64,000 bases of DNA from Phorcus lineatus (taxonomy: Eukaryota > Mollusca > Gastropoda > Trochida > Trochidae). Shown here piece by piece: positions 24,081 to 35,310 of this stretch. The notes below the pieces were generated by a model. It saw only the letters and a list, made by a program, of their open reading frames with translations, did not search any database and had not been told where the DNA came from. Position 1 is the stretch's first letter, and each line of letters begins with the position of its first letter. Where the stretch lies: contig OV121086.1 in the NCBI GenBank assembly GCA_921293015.1, positions 40,379,402 to 40,443,401 on the forward strand, read 5' to 3'. A program made the translations under genes and the position numbers.

Positions 24081-25010
24081 GGCCTACTGTTTGTAAATAC
24101 AGCTAATCTTGGAGTCAGGTTCGCAGTGGAAGTGTAGCTTACTTCAAGCGTAACCTCTTCATTGGTAATGGAAGATTGATAGGGATCCAAGCGACTGCTT
24201 GTAAACACTGTTAATCCTATGACTGAGGGTATTGTCTCCTCTAGAGCGTAACTGACTAAATAAAGGAAAAAATATCCTAACTGTTAATGAATCCATATAA
24301 TGGGGGTTCGGGTTACAGAAAATGTCCTGTTTAAGCATTTCCTTCTAATTTGTAATAATGTTATGGTAGGCTTACGTTGAAACAAATTGAACACACCTTT
24401 TTGTCATATGGTTATATGTGAGGAAATATGAGCAATATATTCAAACAGCAAAAAAAACTATGACGTGTTCAAGTCCTTTTCTAACCCTTTGTAAGTACTG
24501 CTAATCAATGCTAATCGACTGCAGCCAAGTATATGTTACTTCAACCATAACCACCACAAAGAACATATTCACCAAGAATGTGAAGATCACTTCCAATGAT
24601 GTATTGAACCCTACCTGTGTGTACTAACAGCTAATCCATTATCTATGGAAGACTCTTCATTCATAACCAGCCCAATGAGGAACAAGGTAATCCGGAGGAT
24701 GTGTGATAGAGCTTATCCAGGACAGGTTGTGAGAGAGAGACAACCTGCTGTCAGCTCCAGATCAGACTCACTTCTCACTGGATGAAGCGTGGAATGGGAC
24801 GCTGCTCGGTAAGCCAGCTCATTAAATGAGAGCGGTCTCAAGCCAGCATGAGTATGAAGCTGGTAGAGGTCCTGTAGCCAAACAGCATGTGGAGTCCTAC
24901 CTGTTTGTAAATACAGCTAATCCAGGAACAGGTCCAGTGTACAGAGACTCCCTGCTGTTGGTTCCTGGGCAGGACTCTTGTTCTCACTGGGCATCAATTA
25001 ACATTGTGGT
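24081..25010. repeat. Old degenerate repeat with recurring FOX/K50-homeodomain motif
   Basis: TGTTTGTAAATACAGCTAAT and variants recur five times, starting near 24089, 24197, 24487, 24616 and 24902. The first and last copies are identical over 20 bp although 800 bp apart. Downstream sequence is partly shared too: AGCTTATCCAGGACAGGTTG (about 24711) resembles AGCTAATCCAGGAACAGGTC (24915), each followed by GAGACNNCCTGCTG and a TTCTCACTGG block. TAATCC is the core of Otx/Gsc/Pitx-type K50 homeodomain sites and TGTTTGTAAATA is forkhead-like. The layout fits an old tandem repeat or a multi-site enhancer derived from one. Confidence 0.5.
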
Positions 25011-25380
25011 AGTCACGGTAGTCGATGGGATGAAATCGACTCACTGCATGAGCGGTGTAGGGGCTGTGTGTGTCCCAGCTGGTGGTTAGATCATTGGACC
25101 AGTGATTACTCCACTTGCTCAATGTCCCCCAATATGAATCCTCCTCCCCGCTCCTCATGGACCTCTGCTCCTCCTATTAGAGAAAGGAACTTCGTCCAAC
25201 TGTCCAGTCCCTTTCATATGCAAATAATGGGAAGAAATGACTCACGTGCAAATTCACTTGTCATCAGAAAACAGCAACTTGTGCATCTCACTGAAATAGC
25301 TCCACATTGCGACATTTGCTCCGGCGTCAAAGCAACACATTTATTACAGTCGGTTATTCAATCAAATTAAAACAAATGGT
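25011..25380. promoter_or_regulatory. Candidate enhancer with octamer, AP-1 and E-box sites
   Basis: A perfect POU octamer ATGCAAAT (25218-25225) lies 13 bp before TGACTCACGTG (25238-25248), in which an AP-1 site TGACTCA overlaps a palindromic E-box CACGTG. A second octamer-like GTGCAAAT follows at once. The block is one of the most GC-rich in the window. Two overlapping plus-strand open frames (24826-25370) have no recognisable domain. Confidence 0.35.
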
Positions 25381-25955
25381 TTTGGCTGGTGAAGACGATA
25401 AAACTATTGCCTCATGAAGCATGAGGAAGACAATGGAGGAATTGACCTGTGGAAATTGCAAGGATATCACTTGAGCCCCCTCAGCTTCAAATGTAATTCA
25501 TTTCAACTACCCCTCCCTCTTGCCGTCAATAACCGTGGATGTAATATCTCCTGGACTGATTTTAATATTTGATAACTGAAATTTGTTACATGTGACGGTC
25601 AATATTTTCGCATTTCCATTAAAGACATGCTAAAAGGTTAAACTGATAATCTTTCAAATCATTCTGTCAAAGACAGTTGCCATTAATTCCAAGCATTTTA
25701 TACCCCAATTTGAATTTCAATTTCATGTCATTTCCATAGTGTCAGTGGTTTCCTTTAAAAAGAATTAACCAAATATATCATATGAATCTGTAATCTTTGA
25801 GCAAACATATAATGATGTAGTCTTTCATGTTAGGCAGCTATTCTGTAACAGAAGATTGTTCGCACTATTACCACACAAGTTGCTGACAGAGGATGAAATA
25901 AATCTATACTAAGTTAGAATCAAACAATGATAAAATCTATCCAAAAAAAATTAAT
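25381..25955. other. AT-rich non-coding stretch
   Basis: No gene or element recognised. Confidence 0.5.
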
Positions 25956-26317
25956 TACCGTATTCGACGTGATAAGCGCCTGGGGCGCTTAAAAAATTGT
26001 TAAAAGGGGGCGCTAATTAAAACGTTAAAAATTGTCCTCAAGTTTAGTCTTGAAAGTGTTTTCTTACGATACAATATATATGGTTTTATAACTTTTATCA
26101 TTTTGATGGTGGCTGGGGGTCTTGAAAACCCTATATTCTTCACTTTAGTGGAAGTAAAAGACTTATTGCAAGACTGAAAAACCTTCCTCAATGAATCAGC
26201 ATGCAAGGTAAGCAATGTTGAGAGGTGGGCGCTAAATCAGGACGCATATTGTTCAGTCAAAAACGTGGTGGGTGGGCGCTTATAGGGAAGTGTGCGGTTA
26301 TTAAGTCGAATACGGTA
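25956..26317. mobile_element. TA-flanked MITE with CCGTATTCGAC ends
   Basis: TACCGTATTCGACGTGATAA at the left and its near-reverse complement (TTATTAAGTCGAATACGGTA) at the right frame 362 bp. GGGGCGCTT, GGGGGCGCTAA and GGTGGGCGCTTATAG lie just inside each end. Flanking TA dinucleotides fit a Tc1/mariner-type target. The inside has no transposase; a 71-codon minus-strand frame is incidental. Confidence 0.85.
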
Positions 26318-27164
26318 ATAGAAAAAATAAATCCACTTCCTTAAAAATCTATACAAGCTATTTGTCTTATCTTATCAACCATTAGAATAGTCAAGTCCTC
26401 ATTGTGAATCAAAATAAAGAAAATGATAGATTAGACTTTGATAAATATTTCTAGATAACACAGATATTAAAAGTTTGTTTTAATTCATGCCTGTATTACA
26501 CAAAGAAAAGATTATCTATTGTAAGGAGTCTAGATTCTTTATTGAGATAAAATAGTTCATATAAATTCAGAAGAATACAACATAATGTGTTTTAATTTTC
26601 TCTAAAAATGTTTTTAAATTGCTCTATCAATAGAAGGTCAAAAGAAAGTAAACAAATATTTGAAACCAAAATAAGACAGAGTTGACATTTTAAAAGAAGA
26701 TCTTTTCAAATCAATATAATTTTATCTTTCCATTGTTTTTTAACAAAAAATATCAGAATATTATTATCTTTTAGTATTTTCATACGTCATTGAAACAACT
26801 GATTTATTTGGTTTTCATTTCCAAGTTACAAACTGATTATCGAAATCACTTTCATCTTCATGATATAGAATACCTTGCACCATAAACAAACTTCAATTGC
26901 ATTTCCTTAACTACATGTTATATAATGTGATATCACCTACTAACACCCAGTGAAGTGTTGTTATTGATTATGATTATGATCATATCTCAACAATGGTTTG
27001 AGCATAAACAGGATGTAGCAAATGTGTCAATGACACCTTTCACTTTGAGGTGTCATTTACAGTAGGTTGTGAAAGAAGACTCAGCAGGTTAATGGTGATT
27101 TCTAGTGATTGTAGCTAGATAGCACTGCCGTTATTACCCGGAGAAGCACCCTTAGTTGTTAGCC
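26318..27164. other. AT-rich non-coding stretch
   Basis: No gene or element recognised. Confidence 0.5.
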
Positions 27165-27485
27165 TTAAAGGCAATGTAACACCTTTTCATAAAGTGATCT
27201 GAAAAATGCAAACAAATGTTATCTAATGCAAAAGAATCCATACAAGGACCTCTTAAATGAACATACTATGCAAAAATGTATCCCTCCTTAACACAATTAA
27301 AGGTGTTCACCGTTAAATGCCATATGTTACATTTGTCTTAATACCAGACACTTTTTTCTTCGACTAAGGTTGAATAATGAGATGTTTCACCCTTTGAAGA
27401 CAATATATTAGGCTCTTAACTAATATTAGACAGGGAAAATTAAAAAAAATAAAAATTCCCCCAAAAAATGCTTGAGTGCCTTTAA
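27165..27485 (+). mobile_element. TTAA-flanked MITE, diverged copy 2
   Basis: TTAAAGGCAATG at the left and AGTGCCTTTAA at the right give inverted ends with TTAA on each side. The core AAAGGTGTTCACCGTTAAATG and CACCCTTTGAAGACAAT matches the copies at 41.0 and 52.7 kb in the same order, with many changes. It is either an older copy or a sister subfamily. Confidence 0.7.
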
Positions 27486-27795
27486 GGTATACTTTAGGGT
27501 TCATTGACCATAGGATGTGACGATGTTGGTGGAGGTGACTGATGTTTTACAGGGAATCCTTCCTTGAATACACTGCCATTAGCACCCTGGTATGGATCAA
27601 CAGCACCTTCCATTTAGATAAATTTGACATGATTACTAATAATATTTTTAAGACTTATTAGGACTTGTTAGTTACAATTGAAATCCATCTTGTAATCTTT
27701 GCTGTACAGGTGTTTTCTGGCAATGTTTTGGTCAAGATCAATGACATGCAGGTGAGAAAATGTGACACCTGATTCACCTGGTGTAGATGTAGGTG

Positions 27796-28083
27796 GTGAG
27801 GTGATATGGGGTTTAACGCCATTTTCAAGATTATTTCACTTATATCGCGGCTGCTAGTTTTATTGCAGGGAGAAAGCCCACAACACCATTGTGACTATAC
27901 ATTGCAGTGAAAACTGCGAGCATCTGCTGGAACTAGCGAACCATGGGTGGTACTCCGCTGAAATTCAGGACAGTTTAGGACAGTTCTCTACTGCAGACAA
28001 AGTTGCAGAGCCCTTGGCGGGATTCGGGCCATGGACCTCTTGATCCGTAGCTGAACACGCTAACCACTGCGCTATCCCGCCTC
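27796..28083 (-). mobile_element. SINE-A, full-length copy with probable target duplication
   Basis: The minus strand begins GAGGCGGGATAGCGCAGTGG (A box) and has a decayed B box (GGCCCGAATCC). It runs through the family body to a GGCGTTAAACCCC end. GGTGTAGATGTAGGTG at 27780-27795 on one side and GGTGTAGGTGTATAGGTG at 28084-28101 on the other look like a slightly altered target-site duplication. The copy has an internal deletion around AAATTCAGGACAG compared with the 20.0 kb copy. Confidence 0.85.
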
Positions 28084-28101
28084 GGTGTAGGTGTATAGGT
28101 G

Positions 28102-30349
28102 TATCGTTAACATATAATGTGTGTGAATCAAGTTCTATCATTATGAAAAAGATCCAAGATAGGCTATAATCTCATCATTGTTAAACATGAAGCAAGCAGA
28201 TGATGAGGTGAGAAAATAGCGATAGAGTATAATTAAGTAAAGTGATATTTTCAGGAATGATGCAGTCAGGAGTGACTTTGTTACTTTCTCACTTTTTGAA
28301 ATCATATAGTATTGATATTTGGCCAAAACAACGACATTGTCTATTTATAATAAAAAAATTATCATCATAAAACACTTTAAAGCGATGTCAGCAAAATGTT
28401 TCTGTTATGATGTTTGACACAGCCTAACAATTCCCTTCCCTGTTGCATAGTAAATGCAATGAGGAAATATTTCAATTGAAATAATCAATATAAAATCGTA
28501 AACAGTTTTTGAAAAATATATGAATGTTCACAAATGTGTAAATAAGAACCAAACTTAAGCATATAAATATTTGTAAATCATACCCCTTAATTATTAAGAA
28601 AATGTTTCTTATAACTGACATAAGTTTGAACATTAACAACGTATAATTTAACATATCTCATGCAGGTGATTGGGTGAGACACCCGAGTCACCGAAGAACA
28701 AAGAGATAGACGTCTAGAAGCCCTAAAGACTGAATATACAATCTCTGACACTCAATGACAATGTCCGTCCCAGTGCTTTAAATGTTATCGATTTTAAGCT
28801 TTCGCTCATTCTCAGTGCTATGTTACATAGCCCTGTACATGCTATTGATTCTGTTGACAGTCACATAATACATCTTGAGCCAATAATAGAAGGAATATAT
28901 CATTTTTTCAATATTGAACAAATGGCAGTTACCTGTCATGACATTCTGAAATGACAGAGTAGGCTATGCTTTTGAAGTATTGTGTTTGAGAGTGTGTTTT
29001 GATGTCATTGTGACATAAGGTCATTGTCCATCATAGATGACTTCCAAATGAGGCAAATTTTTGTCTTCCCTGTTATAAACAGTTCCAATTACAATTTTTA
29101 ATTGGAAATAGTAAAATGGTTCTCTATTGTTAAAGTTTTTTTAAATTTAAAGATTTTTTTGGTTGTTCTGTTTACATCTATTTTTAGTTTATTTGTGATA
29201 AAACTGTAAAATTTCATAACAATAGTGTTTAAAGTTAATGAAACTTTTAATATCTAATCTTGAGTAAATATACTTATAATGTCTAATAACAACATATTTT
29301 TGTTCTTTTCCTTTTACCTCAATATGTATTTAAAGGGATATCCAAAAAAAATCCTAGCCTTGGAAATGTTTCTGTGGAATTATTCACTTTTGAAATTTTC
29401 TAAAATGATTGATTAAATCCAGAAATTCCCATGATCCAATTAAAAGAATCTATACTCTTCAACCAGATTTTCACAGAAACGATGAAGCCCTACATCCTAT
29501 TCAGTTGATATGAGAGTTCACATGCACACTCCCATGAATCCATTCCAATTTTACAGTTTAAAAACCCTTAATGATGCTATTCTGGTTTTCAGTAACAAGA
29601 ATTCCTGACCTTGCCTCCGGTCTTTATAGGTCCTAACTACTCCCTTGGTTTCGCCAGGTCACTTTTTTCTTGTTATAAGATTACCGCCATTTGGACAAGC
29701 TTACACCATTAACCAATCTCTTTAGAAAGACAAGCCCTGGGCACTGCAACCGAGCTCCGGTTAAAAGCATCAGCTACTTGCAATAGTTGAGGAATGAAAA
29801 GTCATGACGTTGATGGTGACATCTTTGAGATATTCCTCCAGCTATATCACACAGAACAACCTTCAATGCAAAGAATTTATGCATCCTGGTCTGTCATATT
29901 CAGGAAGCACCATTTCAGAAGTTACTGATTGAAAGGTGTCATACAATGATAATTTAAGAGCCACCCTCTCAGGTTATCATATCTGTGGGTATTTATGGAT
30001 CTTAAAGCCACATGTGCTTGTATTGATAACTTGGTTATCTTCATAGAATTTACTTTGATTGGAATTGAGTTTTCATTCATTGTTATTGTTGTGTGTTATT
30101 ATCCTCATCAGTGGTATTGTGGCACTATGTGTTTGTCATCATACAACAATATCCATACAACCATGTCTGACTGCAATTTCAACCATAATAATCATGATAC
30201 AAGTCACAATTGGAGGAATTTTACAAAATGTATTCCATGATAAGTCTAGATATTCAACAGACAACCTTCAGGCAAAGCAAGTTCTTCTAGAGTCTATGGG
30301 AACACTCACAACTTTACATCTATTGACATTATATTATAAGTCACCATAA
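28102..30349. other. AT-rich non-coding stretch
   Basis: No gene or element recognised. The part 29590-29800 is GC-richer (for example GCCTCCGGTCTTTATAGG and CCGAGCTCCGG) and may be regulatory. Open frames at 29995-30349 are overlapping and without family signature. Confidence 0.45.
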
Positions 30350-30720
30350 CCGTCATCATTTACAAAATACAACAAGCACTTCTATCCTTTACCCAATCCA
30401 TTATTTCACAGACATTATATTTCTAATCCCATCACCATCAAACTTCTATTACTACTAAAAACACCAAAACCAATGGCCATTAATTCATGAACAACCAATT
30501 TCCCTTGGAAAACAAATAGTCATCCCGAATATCATTCTTTTGACAATTCATCATCTTTGCTAAAAGTGTAACTCTCACAATTATATAAGGACACTATTCA
30601 GCAAATTCTAAACCACAATCTCCTCATGACTTCAAATTCCCCTGAACATCCCAACCATCTTAACCTCTTATTTACTTCAAACATTTCCCAATCTTGTAAT
30701 CAACTGATGATCACTACAGC
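30350..30720. other. G-poor, C/A-rich strand-asymmetric stretch
   Basis: The plus strand has very few G bases over about 370 bp, with many CCC, CATC and ACCA runs. No repeat unit is definable. It may be a decayed (CATC)-type simple repeat or a stretch with strand-biased mutation. Confidence 0.55.
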
Positions 30721-30879
30721 AGCTTTAACCCCTCTTAGACCTAAAGAATGGTACTAAGGTGAACCTAAGTGTTAAGTTTCTTTGTGCAATGACCCCCAGA
30801 GAGGCACCTAACTACAACTATTTCTTACTACCAACCACTCATAACTACCATCTATTATTTCCTAATTTCATTGCACATA

Positions 30880-31401
30880 CCAAACTACAGTGAATGGACA
30901 ATGCCCCAAACAAGATATACACCAGACACATCCTATACCAAACTACAGTAAATGGACAAAGCCCTAATCCAGATATACACCAGACACATCCTATACCAAA
31001 CTACACTAAATGGACAAAGCCCTAATCCAGATATACACCAGACACATCCTATACCAAACTACAGTGAATGGACAATGCCCCAATCCAGATATACACCAGA
31101 CACATCCTATACCAAACTACAGTAAATGGACAATGCCCCAATCCAGATATACACCAGACACATCCTATACCAAACTACAGTAAATGGACAATGCCCCAAT
31201 CCAGATATACACCAGACACATCCCATACCAAACTACAGTAAATGGACAATGCCCCAATCCAGATATACACCAGACACATCCCATACCAAACTACAGTAAA
31301 TGGACAATGCCCCAATCCAGATATACACCAGACACATCCTATACCAAACTACAGTAAATGGACAATGCCCCAATCCAGATATACACCAGACACATCCTAT
31401 A
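30880..31401. repeat. 58 bp minisatellite, nine copies
   Basis: The unit begins CCAAACTACAGTAAATGGAC and contains CCCCAATCCAGATATACACC and AGACACATCC. Nine copies start at 30880 and every 58 bp after. The first three carry more variants (AAACAAG, GCCCTAATCC, ACACTAAAT); the last six are nearly identical. Open frames on both strands (31233-31445) are products of this array. Confidence 0.97.
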
Positions 31402-31859
31402 CTAATGTGAAGATAATCAGACATCACAGGAGTGTATAGTAACATTGTTCCAGTGGAGCTGACAGATCCCAGATACTGCTGGTGACAGCTGGAAGTCAGA
31501 ACACAGCCCTGTACTTTATTCCACTCATAATTATACCTCTAGGTGAGGCTGTTCGAGCATGATATACTCTAACCTACACAGTAATTATCTCAGAGAGTCC
31601 GTCCTGGACATAAACACATAAGTATGGCCAATCCAAATGGTCATCTAGTGTTAGCAAGTACAGTTTGGTGAAATCCTTCACAGGACTTTATCAAACATGT
31701 AATTATAAATTAAGATAATGGATGATCTCTTCGGCCTTAACAGAAATTATCCAAGTAAGTCAGTCCTCGTAATCAACATTGTAATTGTCATCAATGTGTT
31801 TTTTAATTGATGGTAAATACATTTTTTGGAAATCCTTCACAAGAAATAGATTTCTGTGT
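31402..31859. other. Non-coding stretch
   Basis: No gene or element recognised. Confidence 0.5.
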
Positions 31860-32440
31860 TAACATTTAATGCACAGTATACATGCAACCACAGTGTATAT
31901 TACTTCTGAAAACGGTGAATATACACATAGTAAACATGTTGGTAATGTAGATATCAAAATATCCAACCAGTTTGAAGGCTAATATGAAGACTTATTACCC
32001 ATGTGGTGAAACATAAGTGCAAATATATTGTATTTTGGTTCTCATGTGCAATATTTTAATACAAAATGTTGCACTTCCTCAAGTAAAAATCTCTATTTCT
32101 TAACCACACTCGATGCCACACCATCTATTCCATATCAAGACACAAAGGACTCAGATAGTATACAAATTTGTGAAAAACAAAACTAACAAGCACCTTGAAG
32201 GTAAATATTCAGGCTTATTACCATATGGTGCAAAAAATATGGCGAGATATTTTTGATGTATGCACATATGCAATATTGTAATACATAACTTTCACACTTC
32301 CTGAATCTCTGTATTCAGAACCTTGGGTTCTAATGTCTATTCTGAACATTGTCTCTACCATACTTGCAGCGACATGGTCCTCTCAATGTGTAAACATTGA
32401 GCACACAGATAGTAAACATATTGGGAAGAAAACACCCGGG
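31860..32440. repeat. Degenerate triplication, about 230-250 bp unit
   Basis: CACATAGTAAACATGTTGG (about 31924), CTCAGATAGTATACAAATTT (about 32150) and CACAGATAGTAAACATATTG (about 32402) mark three copies. The first two share GAAGG-TAATAT-CAGACTTATTACC, CATATGGTG, CATATGCAATATT-TAATACA and CACTTCCT. Many substitutions show that it is old. Confidence 0.65.
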
Positions 32441-33189
32441 ATCAATAGGACTGCCACTTGATGATGACATCTGTGCCAGAGACAAGAGCATGCTGGGTAA
32501 ACATAGAGGTACATCTCAACCCACTGATGTCGATACTCTCGCCATTGATCTGGCTAGGTTTCAGAATTGATATGGGAAGTGTCGACCACCTTGGTACAAT
32601 CAGTGATCTTTTTGGGATTAAGTTAATGAATAATTAAATAATGTTAATACTACTGTGCTACTAATTTGATTCTTATATTCAAATGATCATATGTTGTGCT
32701 TTACTGGCTGTCAGCATAGACGTGCTAAGCTATAGATATATGTGTGAATCCATATACAAGATCTTCTACTGAACTTGTCATACGATAGAGAACAATTCCT
32801 GATTGGATACTAAAAATCTACAAAATCAAATTTACTTAATTTTTGGGAGTTTTCAATTGATTCTTTAATTATTTGCCATTTCCAACAAAAAGTGATTTCA
32901 ATTTAAATGTTTTTGACCATTTTAACCATTAAAGAATGTTTATCGACACAAACCAACTAATTAAAGATTCATTTCATAGTGACAACAAAATAATTCTCTG
33001 AGAGGATTCCCTTTATTTGTTGTGTGTAGCCATCTAGACTTTCATGATCCAAACATAAAACAACAAGGAAGCCTTAATCCTCCTTGAGAACTCTACAGAC
33101 AATCTGGGCTCCTATGATCTATCTCAATAAGGCAAACATTTAACCGGACATGACCATCAGTGGCTAATCAGCTAGCTATAAATCCTAGC
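32441..33189. other. Non-coding stretch
   Basis: No gene or element recognised. 32430-32600 is less AT-rich. Confidence 0.45.
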
Positions 33190-33560
33190 AGAGCTTCATA
33201 TCAAGGCTTTTCAGACACTAAAGTACTGCAATCGCCAAGATGATATTTTTCAATCGGAAACATTAACGCTTGCTTAATCATTCCATTTTGGCATATTTTT
33301 CGGGAGTTTTTTGCCAGCTTATGAAATCTGCTTTGTGCATCGAAGTGAAAGAGACTATGGAGTAAATGAGAGGGAGTATTGTGCTGAACGTGGCAGATAA
33401 CGACGAGCAAATTGATTGTTGTATGTCGAGGCACCATTTTTTGTGAGAAGCACTTTCTGATCAATCATTAGTTCAGAAAACGATGTCAATTTTGTTGTTG
33501 AAAATATGCGTGGCCGCATGTAGCGGATTCAAATACGTGCGTTTTATGGGATAATATGAT
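33190..33560. promoter_or_regulatory. GC-richer block, candidate conserved non-coding DNA
   Basis: Contrasts with its AT-rich flanks. It contains CTTGCTTAATCATTCC, GATCAATCATTAG and a CpG-bearing stretch (GTGGCCGCATGTAGCGG). An 87-codon minus-strand frame (33201-33464) crosses it; I recognise no domain and no convincing splice sites. Confidence 0.25.
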
Positions 33561-34969
33561 TATGCCTACGCTACAGATTTTTGATCATATCAATTCTAGA
33601 TTTTGATTATAATGTTTATTCAGATTTATGGTACAATATTGTTTTTTGATAAGCATGGCAGGTCAACATAATGCTAAAAGACACAAATCTATTGGGATGA
33701 TGAAGGAATAGTTATACAGTATATTTGATAATGACTTTGTTGATTATCGTCTATTGAAATTTATGTTAAGAGATCTTATCGCAAGATATTTCTGAGTAAC
33801 AAGATTTACATAAAATTGCTTGATGTTTTAAATGAATGTGATAGTTATCTTCCACTTTAAAGATAAAATAACTGAATAAACATTAAAGACTGCAGAATTT
33901 GATGAATATAACTAAATAATTTGATTTGCTGACATACAAAATATAATTTCTTTCAGAAAAAGCTCATAGTTATCTGACCAGTTTGTTCATATATCAATAT
34001 ATTAATGAGTTTATTTGAGATTAATGGTTTAAAGTTATTATGAAAGGAAAATGTGTTTGTTCAGTAACTGCATTGATATAGGAAATAAAAAATCTTTATA
34101 CTAATTGAGTATGAAGAATTCTGTTGATAAGAATTTTAACCGAGTGAAATCAAATTACTACAAGCCAAAGAGTCTTTAAAGAATCTTGCATGATTGAGGA
34201 TGATTTGAGAAGAACTAATTATTTCAATCCTATTAGAATAACTTCTGATCAAAATCAAGATAAGCTCAAAATGGATAGAGCATTGTTATTATTACAACTG
34301 TTTGATGGATTATCTGACAGAATATGTTAATTTTATACCCCTCTGAAGTCAAGAAGAGATTAAACCTTCAAAACCAGACTGATTTGTGGCAAACCAAACC
34401 CCAATTGAACTTCCAACATTACAGATTATCATTTTTGATGGTTTCTCAATGATCTTGATAACATGCAAATGATGTCAAGATTCGTTAAGTAATGCTGAAC
34501 TTTAATCAAGAGGGCTTAAAAATGATAAAGAATAATCCTATTGGACAGCTTCAGCTGTGAAATTACCACTTGCAGCTAATACTGACATATATATTCGCTG
34601 ATAGTAATCAATATTGTTCTCAATGAAAAGAGGTTAAGTAAGAATTGTCAATACTTTGAAACAATCTAATTGGCATTGGTTAGCATTTGGGGTAAATTCT
34701 TTATAAATTTAGGTTACATGGCATAATTAGCTAACTTTTCTGAGTCATAATCAATCCCTCACCACTTATGCTACCCCTTTCCAACAAAAAATGGTTACAC
34801 TCTCCCCATTCAATTGAAAACAATCTAAACCTTGACGGTTTATTTTAGGAGCAAACTTCCCAATTGAAACATAATGAGTGCCATAGAAGCAATGTGTGAT
34901 GCAAGATCAGAGAGAGTCGTCTCATAATATCTCTCTTCTTCCTTCACTGAACGCAATTAATACAGCGCA
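33561..34969. other. AT-rich non-coding stretch
   Basis: No gene or element recognised. Confidence 0.5.
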
Positions 34970-35310
34970 ACTGTCACTAGAGATAGCCACTTTAAACAAA
35001 GGGGGGACTTCAGGGGGGACAATATTCCTCCCAAAACACGATTGCATTAATGAATGACTCAAATCTGCGTTTGTATCTGTTGTTGGCTTCCGTGCAAGTG
35101 GAGAGTTGTATTCAAGTTTCAACTGCTATCGTCTCCAAGAAAGAATTGTCCTTTATGAGGGGTTCTGGAAAATATTGGATCCCATGCCCGTACCAGGCTG
35201 TGCTCAAGGCGTGACACGAAGTGACGTGAAGCGTGCAGTCTGCAATAACATCTCCACAAAGTCTCCCTCAGGCCAAATCTTAATGTTTGGTTTGCTCCTA
35301 AGCCTGTGAT
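34970..35310. promoter_or_regulatory. GC-richer block, candidate conserved non-coding DNA
   Basis: Open in several frames on both strands (66-73 codons), typical of a GC-richer island and not of one gene. It contains AAGAATTGTCCTTTATGAGG at about 35141, with a SOX-like ATTGTCC core also seen at 36.4 kb, and CpG-bearing GGCGTGACACGAAGTGACGT. No splice-flanked frame was convincing. Confidence 0.25.

Noticed and set aside
24826-25370. Two overlapping frames of 87 and 100 codons
   Set aside because: The block is GC-richer, so stops are rare by chance; no domain, no clear splice sites, and it overlaps old repeats and factor-binding motifs.
31233-31445. Overlapping repetitive open frames on both strands
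   Set aside because: Both are translations of the 58 bp array (period 58 residues over three units).
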